A DNA stretch of 64,000 nucleotides, taken from positions 29,414,011 through 29,478,010 of the forward strand of contig CM046297.1 in the NCBI GenBank assembly GCA_025267735.1. The letters run 5' to 3'. Within the stretch, counting starts at the first letter, position 1. Every line of letters begins with the position of its first letter. This stretch comes from Mactra quadrangularis (taxonomy: Eukaryota > Mollusca > Bivalvia > Venerida > Mactridae). This document shows, one piece after another, positions 49,861 to 58,430 of the stretch. Both the position numbers and the translations under genes were made by a program. The notes beneath the pieces were generated by a model, which saw only the letters and a list, made by a program, of their open reading frames with translations, made no database searches and was not told where the DNA came from.

Positions 49861-51634
49861 TTCTATTGAGACTATCAAAGGAAGTTAATAAACTTAATAA
49901 TAAAGGGAAGTAAATGTTCCCTAAATGTATTTTTTGATGAGTTAAATTTTCCACCTTTATATATCTTAATAAAGTGGACAAAAAACTTTCTTGAAAAAAA
50001 CGACATTTGTAACATTGAAAATGCACGAAAAGTCACGACAAAACAAAAAAACTCACGTGTATTATTTATACTGTTGTTAAATATCAGAAGAAAATATATT
50101 ACAAAAACGTTATAACTACATACTGTATAGAATAGACTCTCGAATCGGAATATGTAACAAACTGAAATCTCTAGGAAAACAATAAACAAAGTTGTTGAGA
50201 GACAAATTTTGAGAAGAAAGTAAAAACTATAGATATGTTTAAAAAGTAATGTTTTAAGTATCAATAAATTTATAAGAGCATTTGCATGTTGAGTTAAACA
50301 ACACTTGGATAATGAATGTACCATATGGACTTGTCAAAATTTCTTTTCTATATAAGTTTACATTTCATGTTAGAATTTGAGTTAACACTAACAGTATGAA
50401 GGAAAAAATAATATGAATCTTTCAATATCAATGATACAATTATATGTATATATACCATTTTCTATTTTGTACTACGTAGTAAGTCGATTTATAGTATATT
50501 ACATGTTTGCATCAGAACATGATAAGCATCAAAGAATCTGACAGTCGAGACAATGTTAAACGACAAGAATACTTAGAAGGACATTCAGGACAATATCATT
50601 GACCTTCAGGTGACTTCATCTTTTCTCACAGTATGTCAGAATTAATTATACATGAACACACAAGTTATTTAAGATGACATAAAGTGATGTTTTACTCGTT
50701 TTGCATTAGGAGCGGTGTATTTTCATTCGACAAAAACTGTTACTTTAAATGGTACCTTATCAATTTTCATCAGTGTCTGTTTCATGCAGCCAATACTGAA
50801 AGTAGTGTGCATGTTTTTTTTGTTAATTTTCACGTATATTCATCCAGTGATAAAGTTTAGCCTATGAAGATAGAATTAGAGATTTGTTTAATTCAAGATT
50901 TGCTTTTTAACTATCATTGTATAAAGTTTATCATAAATGAAAATCTTATAAACTCCAACACCGTATAATGCTTTTATACAAAAACAAATAAATGTTAAAC
51001 ACGTTCATTTCCTTCCCGCCCTTTTATTGCACTTTGTGCTGTCAATCAGATCATATGCGTGTTATCAAACAAGCATAATAAGGAGCCGTACTATTAATTT
51101 TGAACAAACTAAAGAAAATAATTTTTGAAATCTACTACGATTGTAAAATTTTAACGCACCGTTTATCTATTCAGATGAAATTACATCCGTATACTTATTT
51201 AGAGCCTAGATATACAATCAGCAAAACATTTCTCTATCCCGTTATATCAAAATGATAGGGATTTAATTATGTATATAGTCGTCTATTAGACATGATTCTA
51301 AGAAGTGAATGCATGCACTTAGACAAAGAAACTTAATTTGTTATAAAACAATGTAATAACTAACGATCAAGAGACATGTTTATAAAAATGTTCTATTGTG
51401 TATATTATTTATTTTCCTAAATATGTTTCATGTTACATGTACACCTGCCATTTGTGAGTTTATCCAACAAATACACATTTCAATCCAAAGCTTATTGCAA
51501 TGTGTCAGTATTACCTATATGTGCTATCAAAGTAAGGTCTGTACTGTATTTATAATTTGAAAGAGCCAGATGTACTGACAAATGACGAAAGCTTAATGAT
51601 ATTGTTTATTACTTTTTTAATTCATACATTATTG

Positions 51635-51669
51635 TATTATTATTTTATTATTATTTATTTATTTATTTA
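51635..51669 (-). repeat. LINE 3' tail microsatellite
   Basis: On the minus strand the LINE ends in TTAAATAAATAAATAATAATA-type repeats rather than a pure poly(A), as in several LINE clades that end in short simple repeats. Confidence 0.8.
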
Positions 51670-51877
51670 ACCTCCATTTTCTGGAGAAGTAAATACACAA
51701 ATATGATAAGTTATGCAAAAATATGAAACATATAAGTTAGAAATAAAGTCTATAGTTCAATGTGATACACATTGTAAAGTTATTATTAAGATAGAATACT
51801 GGTATACATGAGGTAAGTATAGTCTCTTGGTAAGTGAAACAAGTCACACTCAAAATGATCGAGGAATATGATCAATT

Positions 51878-54800
51878 TTAAATATATATAAGTCTAAGCA
51901 GTTTGCAACTCTCTAATAGAAACATGATGTGCTCGTTCGCGTTTAAGTATTGCTGGATGTATGTGTCACTGCGGCCCAAAAGGTAAGCACAGAATAAGTC
52001 TTCATTACAAGCGAAAAAGAAATTACCAAACTCTGTATTAAACACGTCATATATTGACTGAACGTAAGTGTTTCTGTATTGGATTACATCATAGTTCTCA
52101 CAGTTGAATAGACGATGGCTTAATTTATCGTTGACAAGACTATCACACATAATGCATGTTACAGGATCTGACTGATAGCTTGTACAGAGAACCTTCACAA
52201 GGAACTTTAAAATCTTCGTATAGTGTGGGTTTAATCTAGAGTATGTCCAGTGAATACTGAGTTGTAGCGTATCATGTACAAGTTTGAATCTGTGAAAGTC
52301 GGAGTCCGCATTTAATTTATAATTCCATGTGATCTTTTCGTGGTCGAATATAGCTGTCTTGCATGCATTCTTCCATGTATATTTCGTTGGAAAGGTACCG
52401 TTATTCAAGTAGTTGGATAGATTGTGATAAAGGCTGTACTTCTGTAGTATTCTTGTTATGTCTTTGACAAATCCCGTATGTTTGATATGGTTACAAGTGT
52501 TGTGTTGAGATAGTCTGACATTTAACATTTGGTTCACAAGATCTGATGGAGAGGCTCGACATAATGTTCCAAGAAATAGGAGCTTACGAAGATCTATGTA
52601 GGCTTCAATAGATGATATTCCAAGAAGACCGGTAACCATTACTGAACGTGTCCGCTGAGGTAAGCCTTGTATAACCTTTAGACAGAATCGATGACATGAT
52701 TCTAACTTTTTCATTGTGGAGACGGAGATATTGTTCCATAGTTCACATGAAAACAGAGCCCTAGGCAGAACACATGTTAGATAAAGCTTCACTAAGACTG
52801 TTGGATCTAAATCGTTGTTACATGTAAGTTTGTAGATAATAGAGAATAAAGTTCCTCTCATTGATTGACGAATATCATCGACATCGAATGGTAGTTTACC
52901 ACTGATAGATTGTATAACACCTAGATGTTTGTATGACTGCACGTTGGGTATAATAAGATTATTGTAAACTAGTTGACCGACGTTGATTGAACGTGATGTA
53001 ACTGAGCGATTATCCAGACGTAGCATAGCGCACTTGGATGCATTGTAACTATATCGCCATTTGGAGGCGTAATTCCCACATATGTTTAGTAGTTGTTGAA
53101 GACCGTTTCTGGAGAGAGAGAGTAAAACTATGTCGTCTGCTTGCGTTGGTGAGACCAGGTTGATTCCAGCGATTTTTATTCCGAAGTTGGACGACTGAAA
53201 TTCGTCAAGTAAGTCGTTGACGAATACAGTATAGTAGAACGGTGCACAAATACTGCCTTGTCTAGTTCCTTGGTGTATATAGAAAGGTTCAGAAAGATGG
53301 TTGTTGAGTAGAACACGACTGGTTGAATCAGTAAATGAGTCATGGATAATTCTGAGTAGTTTCCCTTGGATACCAAATTTGTAAAGTTTGTAGATTAGGC
53401 CTGAGATCCAAACTTTATCGAAGGCTGAACGAGCGTCTAGGAAGCATGCGTATAGTGAACTGCTTCGTTCGCAGCAGTAGTTTCTCGCCTCTTGAAGAAT
53501 GAATGTGACCATTTTACAGTCCTTTCCCCTTTGAAAGCCGTGTTGAAGTTTATTCAGCTGTGAAAGTGACGAGGCGTTTTCGATACGTGATAATATTACT
53601 TTTTCAAACAGTTTGGAAATCACAGGTAAGAGCGAGATGGCACGATGATTGTTAGGGTCCGATGATGACTTCCCTTTACCTTTATGAATGGTCACGGTTA
53701 GTCCAGTTTTGAAACTTTTAGGTATTCTTTCTGAGTCCAATATGGAGTTAAATAAGTTGACTAGCGACCGCGTAAGTGCTAAGCCACCAAACTTTAAGTG
53801 TTCGTATGTAATACAGTCAATAGAGCCACTCTTGCCATAAGGTAATTTATAGATGTGATCAGATACTTCTTTAATAGACACTTTCTTAGTCAGTTCGTTA
53901 TTTGAGTTGGAATCATTAGTAAGTAACACACTTTGGCATTCATGTTCTATGTTTGTCCGATGTTCATCATCAAAAGAGGGATCTGTAGAACATTCGTATA
54001 GAGTTGTAAAATAATTATGCCAACCATTCAGCAATTCGTCGGTGGTTGTCGCCGGGGTATTGTCGAATACAATGAAAGATTGTTTGTTTGTTTTTCTTTT
54101 TCTTTTGGAGTTAAGTAATTTCCAGAAGGCGTTTTGGTCAATTTCTGAGGTTGCACAAACCCGTTCGATTTCTTCCGATTCAAACCGATGCGCTGCTGCA
54201 CGTAGACTGCGTCTAAAGTTGCGTTTATTTTCTTTGTAGGTTTTGTACGATTGGGTGTCTCTGGGTTTTCCATCCGCACACCAAGAATGCCAAGACGATT
54301 TTAAGAGTTTGTGAAATTCTGTTAGCGACGACGACCAATACGGCTTTACTGATTTCGTATGCTTCCGCTTTTGTAGAGTTGACTTTGAAGCCGATTGTAT
54401 GTAAGAAACAAGAGTTTCATAGTCTTTATCTTGATTTTGAAAGTTCAGTGGGTTTTCAGTGATTTTCTTTGTAAGAGTTTCACAGTATAAAGACGTTTTA
54501 ATGGTGTCTTTCCATGAGTAGTTAATTTTTTCAAATTTTGTTGACATTGATTGTTGTTCATCAAACGATTCAACATTGATGTAAATCATAAGAGGCAGAT
54601 GTCGTGAAATATTCATTGGAGCTTCATCGTTTATAAAGCATTCTGTCATTGCAGTTGTTAGAGAATCACTATATAAAATATTGTCTATGAGTGTTGGTTG
54701 ACTTCCATTGTATGGGAAAAATGAAACTTTTGGACCTTTGCATATTGCACTACTGGTGATCGGAAGTAAGTTGTGATCGGCCGCAAACTTGGCTAAATAA

Positions 54801-55312
54801 TTATTTCGTGATCTGTTGATGTGATTACGATTCGAACCAAAGTTTCCATTGAAGTCACCCATAAATATCATTTCACAATCAGTACCATACATCTCACAGA
54901 TGTCGTGTAATTTATCGACTTCAGATTTGTAAACTTCAATATTATAGTTGGAACAAGGGAGGTAAACTTGCACAATAAGAATGAATGAGTTGTCGTTCTT
55001 GACTTTCATAACGGTAATCCGATCTGAATCAATGTCTATAATCTCTACAAGATGATTGATTGATCTGTGCCAGACAAACGCAACTCCACCTTTTCCTATT
55101 CTTCTGTTGTTGAATACTGCTGGGTTTTTACAAACAGTGACGTGAGATTTATAGTTTGAGTCAATAGTATCAAGTAAACATGAGTTGTGTTCTAGTAGCC
55201 AGTGTTCAGATAAACCACAAATTGTAATGCGCCTCTCATTGAGTTCGTTCAATAGATACGGAATGCCGGTCATGACACCGGTAGCGTTCCAAGTCATTAG
55301 GCGTAATTCCAT
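51878..55312 (-). CDS. LINE ORF2: endonuclease-reverse transcriptase
   Basis: 1144 residues, ATG at 55312. Residues 1-245 form an exonuclease-endonuclease-phosphatase fold: WN at 8-9, EHW at 36-38, VYLPC at 116-120, GDFN at 152-155, LIDNI at 208-212. The final motif reads S-R-H (236-238) instead of the usual S-D-H. The reverse transcriptase follows, with FLDARSAFD (catalytic Asp about 626), a GTRQGS template-grip motif and QADD (724-727), where Y or F usually precedes ADD. A zinc-knuckle-like CX2CX9HX4C lies near residues 1050-1070. No RNase H domain is seen. The start overlaps the ORF1 end in TGATCATG, suggesting termination-reinitiation. The protein would nick target DNA and prime cDNA synthesis there. 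Confidence 0.95.
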   Translation of the reverse strand: MELRLMTWNATGVMTGIPYLLNELNERRITICGLSEHWLLEHNSCLLDTIDSNYKSHVTVCKNPAVFNNRRIGKGGVAFVWHRSINHLVEIIDIDSDRITVMKVKNDNSFILIVQVYLPCSNYNIEVYKSEVDKLHDICEMYGTDCEMIFMGDFNGNFGSNRNHINRSRNNYLAKFAADHNLLPITSSAICKGPKVSFFPYNGSQPTLIDNILYSDSLTTAMTECFINDEAPMNISRHLPLMIYINVESFDEQQSMSTKFEKINYSWKDTIKTSLYCETLTKKITENPLNFQNQDKDYETLVSYIQSASKSTLQKRKHTKSVKPYWSSSLTEFHKLLKSSWHSWCADGKPRDTQSYKTYKENKRNFRRSLRAAAHRFESEEIERVCATSEIDQNAFWKLLNSKRKRKTNKQSFIVFDNTPATTTDELLNGWHNYFTTLYECSTDPSFDDEHRTNIEHECQSVLLTNDSNSNNELTKKVSIKEVSDHIYKLPYGKSGSIDCITYEHLKFGGLALTRSLVNLFNSILDSERIPKSFKTGLTVTIHKGKGKSSSDPNNHRAISLLPVISKLFEKVILSRIENASSLSQLNKLQHGFQRGKDCKMVTFILQEARNYCCERSSSLYACFLDARSAFDKVWISGLIYKLYKFGIQGKLLRIIHDSFTDSTSRVLLNNHLSEPFYIHQGTRQGSICAPFYYTVFVNDLLDEFQSSNFGIKIAGINLVSPTQADDIVLLSLSRNGLQQLLNICGNYASKWRYSYNASKCAMLRLDNRSVTSRSINVGQLVYNNLIIPNVQSYKHLGVIQSISGKLPFDVDDIRQSMRGTLFSIIYKLTCNNDLDPTVLVKLYLTCVLPRALFSCELWNNISVSTMKKLESCHRFCLKVIQGLPQRTRSVMVTGLLGISSIEAYIDLRKLLFLGTLCRASPSDLVNQMLNVRLSQHNTCNHIKHTGFVKDITRILQKYSLYHNLSNYLNNGTFPTKYTWKNACKTAIFDHEKITWNYKLNADSDFHRFKLVHDTLQLSIHWTYSRLNPHYTKILKFLVKVLCTSYQSDPVTCIMCDSLVNDKLSHRLFNCENYDVIQYRNTYVQSIYDVFNTEFGNFFFACNEDLFCAYLLGRSDTYIQQYLNANEHIMFLLESCKLLRLIYI

Positions 55313-55314
55313 GA

Positions 55315-57183
55315 TCAGTCAACGTTGGCATCATTGTTACTGGGGTAGCTAGCGTAAGGACGCTTGTATCGTTCCATATAATCCGATTTTTTCATCCATG
55401 GTCGACATGAAACACCGTACGGCCAGAAGGTTGTATTTTCTATAAAGTCACAGTAGTTTTCGTCGATCACTATTTGAGCAACTTTACAGTCAGATCTCCG
55501 AGTATATAGAAATTTCACAGATTTACAAGGGACGTCATGGTCGGAGAGATAATCATAAATTCCGCTTTCGTTACTATCCATGTCGATTCCAGAAATAATA
55601 TATGACTTTGTTCTCTTGCGGACGACACCTTTAAAGTGGCCGTCGTTCCTTGGATAGTCCACATTATGTGTTGGATAGGCTTGATCGTTGTCTTTCAGCC
55701 CGTTTGTGTGAGATTGGATAGGTATGGAGTCGTTTTCAGGTATTTGCGCCATGTTGTTGTATGTACTTGGGTGATTGTCTACATGTGTCCTATTGTCTAT
55801 ATTGCTCTGCGAGTTCATAACAGTTTGATGCACTTGCGCTTTGGTTGCAACGAATGGAAACGTTGATGTTTTATCAGGTGGTCCGGCATTGGGAAGACGA
55901 TCGTAGAGAGTATTTTCTGTTTCGTTGAGTACGTGTGCTGCCGGGAGCATGTTTGGTGATGTTTGGAGATATTTCTGCGTCATTGTACTTAAGGATTGAT
56001 CCATATTGGCACATAGAGTGTCAAATTTTTCACCTATAGACTGTGTTAACTTTTGAAATGACTTTTCAATGACATCCATACGAGGTGATGAGATGTTTTG
56101 TTCGTGTTGTTTCAACCTAGATGAGAATGATTTCATAGAATTTTCAAGCTCTTGACACTTTGAAAATGTATTTTGTAGCTTGGTGGCATCATTGTCCATT
56201 TTATCACTTAAGTCGCTTAGATGTAGTTTGACATTATTCTTCGATGCAACCTCTTTGTCGTTAATGTTCCCAATAAGTAATGTATTGTCTCTAACCGTTG
56301 TTTTTATTTCAGAGATTTTAGATGAGTTTAAATAGTTTGATTCTTGGATTTTTTGCACTCTAATGGTGAGAAGTTCTAAGCACTTAACCAAGTTTGGAGA
56401 GTCATTTGATGGCGCTGTCACCTTAAGATGAGTAGAGATAGTATCTGCACAAGCCACTAGATCGTCTTTGATTTCACTAATGTTCTTATTTACAGATATA
56501 TGCATATCATTAAGTTTGGTTTCACTTTCAACCGCTTGACGTTTTAGGGTTACAACATCAGCTTGTAATATTGTAATGGTTTCTTTGATATTCTGCAATT
56601 CACTATCACATAAAGTACTTTGATGTTGTGTCAGATCTGCCTGACTATCTGAATGTTCAAATCCTTTTCTGTATAAGTTACTGATGTCAGAAATGTTGCC
56701 ATCAAGGAATTGTTTAAGGATGAAGCAATCGTTTGCATATTTCAGAGAAGCTGATTCTTTTCTCGTTTTACGTCGGTCTTTCAGTATACCAAGAGAGATG
56801 TTGCTGATTCTTTTCGCTCTTTTGGATAGTTCTGATCGATAATTTGAAAGAATTTCTTCTGACGAATCTGTTGATTCTAGGACACGACTTATAAATTGGT
56901 CTTTAGGTATGCCCTCTAGTTCATTGTCAAGACGATCAAATATTACATCCTCTAAATGATAGTCTACCGTTAAATTAGAAGTCTTTGGGGTATCGCACTC
57001 ATATGTAACTGGTTGAGCAGACTGAATAGCTCCATGTCTATCTAATGGCGGAGAACGAGTATTCCTGATTGGTGACGGCTCAAGATTTATGTAGTTACAC
57101 CCCATTGTTTCTCCGTTAATATTCATTGTGTTTAAGACGTGTAGATCGCTGTTGTCTTCCAGACTATATAGAAGTTCGTTCAT
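55315..57183 (-). CDS. LINE ORF1 protein, coiled coil with RRM-like tail
   Basis: 622 residues from the first ATG at 57183; the frame is open for another 23 codons upstream but without an ATG. The N-terminal part is acidic and basic by turns and contains a KDRRKTRKE stretch. Roughly residues 190-400 are heptad-rich (repeated I/L spacing with E, K, Q), predicting a coiled coil for multimerisation. A Gln/Asn/Pro-rich linker follows, then about residues 520-600 carry an RRM-like C-terminal module ending FWPYGVSCRPW, a WPxGV signature common in invertebrate retrotransposon ORF1 proteins. No zinc knuckle or PHD finger is visible. It probably binds element RNA in the RNP. ORF2 begins two bases after its stop. 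Confidence 0.88.
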   Translation of the reverse strand: MNELLYSLEDNSDLHVLNTMNINGETMGCNYINLEPSPIRNTRSPPLDRHGAIQSAQPVTYECDTPKTSNLTVDYHLEDVIFDRLDNELEGIPKDQFISRVLESTDSSEEILSNYRSELSKRAKRISNISLGILKDRRKTRKESASLKYANDCFILKQFLDGNISDISNLYRKGFEHSDSQADLTQHQSTLCDSELQNIKETITILQADVVTLKRQAVESETKLNDMHISVNKNISEIKDDLVACADTISTHLKVTAPSNDSPNLVKCLELLTIRVQKIQESNYLNSSKISEIKTTVRDNTLLIGNINDKEVASKNNVKLHLSDLSDKMDNDATKLQNTFSKCQELENSMKSFSSRLKQHEQNISSPRMDVIEKSFQKLTQSIGEKFDTLCANMDQSLSTMTQKYLQTSPNMLPAAHVLNETENTLYDRLPNAGPPDKTSTFPFVATKAQVHQTVMNSQSNIDNRTHVDNHPSTYNNMAQIPENDSIPIQSHTNGLKDNDQAYPTHNVDYPRNDGHFKGVVRKRTKSYIISGIDMDSNESGIYDYLSDHDVPCKSVKFLYTRRSDCKVAQIVIDENYCDFIENTTFWPYGVSCRPWMKKSDYMERYKRPYASYPSNNDANVD

Positions 57184-57298
57184 TTTACTACTTGATAAGT
57201 TTCTCAATTGAAAACACGGTATTAAAATGATGAATGTCGTTGGTACGTACAATGGTGATTTTCAATCTGTTGTGCAAATTTCTAAATGTTTATTTTGT

Positions 57299-57400
57299 CC
57301 CGAACACGATTCCGTAGTTTTTCCTCGCAGTAACGTTGATATATTTATACCCCAAACGCGCTTCCGTAGATTTTTTTCACAATAATGTGTCCACTGTGTC
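57299..57400 (-). promoter_or_regulatory. Short tandem repeat in LINE 5' UTR
   Basis: Two imperfect units about 52 bp apart share CGATTCCGTAG/CGCTTCCGTAG followed by a T-rich stretch (57308 and 57360). Tandem 5' monomers carry the internal promoter in several LINE families; that role here is inference. Confidence 0.5.
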
Positions 57401-57909
57401 ACACTTCATTGGTCATTGTACAGGTATAATCGGGTGTTATAATGGCGGTTATATCAATACGTATAGAGTTTATGATGAAAATTAGATGAAGAATTTCGGT
57501 TAAAATGACACTCACATTCAATTTCCATTGATAAAATCCAACAATAGACACTTTAATTAATCCGTTCATATAGTTCATAAGTCACAAAGCACTGTAGGTC
57601 TCACAAAATTAGTCCATTTTGCACCAGCCGGTTTATCGTGACCGCGGCCATTCACGCTTACGTTCTTCAAATCAATGTCTTATGTTTTCTATTACAGCAG
57701 ATTTAGTGTCAGTTTTATAACTTTATCAGTTTCACCATAAATGAAGACAAATTCTTGAAACAAATATGAAGTAAAACATTTCTGTGGACGACATAAGGAA
57801 CATATGTAAGACATGCCACGTTCTAAATGCATAATTCAGTTACAAAGATTATTTCCATTAACACACAAACAAAATAACTGACCATGTACGCCAGTATGAT
57901 ATTATCTTT

Positions 57910-58330
57910 ACATTTGTACATGAATAAACAGCGATGTATGTGTTCTTGTTTCCGGTCAAGATATAAACAAAACATCAACATTCTGACAATTATAATTCGT
58001 CCACAATCTTATCTTCATCAACAGATAGTAAAGTTATAATGGAATCTAATATAAATATCTCATTTATTATACTCGTAAATACACATTGTATTGTTAATGA
58101 TAGTTTTATACACATATTGTCTGGATCTTCTCTTGAACACAGTAACAATAGAAAGGTTAATTTCTGTAGAAACAATGAAATGAAACATATCAATATAATT
58201 AGTGAAATTATATTACCAGTAAATGAATATCTGTTTTATTTGATGAGTTAATTTCACAACTACTCTGTGCTCATGTTATGTGGACAAAAACTTTTGGATG
58301 GAGTTAACGACAATAGTACAAGCTTGTAAA
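57910..58330 (-). repeat. Dispersed repeat R1, copy d
   Basis: Reverse-complement R1 copy, mirrored with 28200-28580 in the left arm; it ends in TTCCGGTCAAGATATA on the plus strand. Confidence 0.7.
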
Positions 58331-58430
58331 TCTGTTTAAGTTAGATCGATGACTAGTGGAAATAACTGAATATGAAAAAAAAAGTGACAAATTTAACTAA
58401 AGATGGGATAATGAAAAAAAGTTACAGTAG

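Larger units (their letters stand above)
51635..57680 (-). mobile_element. Two-ORF LINE retrotransposon, apparently full length
   Basis: A non-LTR retrotransposon of about 6 kb on the minus strand: roughly 430-bp 5' untranslated region with a short tandem repeat, ORF1, ORF2, a ~200-bp 3' untranslated region and a (TAAA/TAATAA)n tail at 51635-51669. Both ORFs are unbroken. The left arm of the inverted duplication lacks it: sequence after the 3' tail (CAATAATGTATG on the minus strand) matches 30095 onward, and sequence beyond the 5' end matches up to about 30050. The exact 5' edge and target duplication could not be fixed. The order APE-type endonuclease then RT and the VYLPC motif suggest the CR1/L2-related group, with low certainty. 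Confidence 0.9.
46310..58430 (-). repeat. Right arm of the large inverted duplication
   Basis: The reverse complement of this arm is collinear with 28.13-35.87 kb. It is longer mainly because of a ~6-kb LINE, a two-SINE block at 47883-48337 and a foldback at 47414-47556, none of which is found at the mirrored places in the left arm. Outside those elements no gene is recognisable. Confidence 0.88.

Noticed and set aside
49875..50324. 149-codon minus-strand ORF
   Set aside because: Rich in F, I, L, Y and S, as expected for chance frames in AT-rich DNA. The homologous left-arm sequence (about 31.9-32.2 kb) does not keep the frame.
54028..55866. Short ORFs inside the LINE in other frames and on the plus strand
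   Set aside because: They are shadows of the two long LINE proteins.
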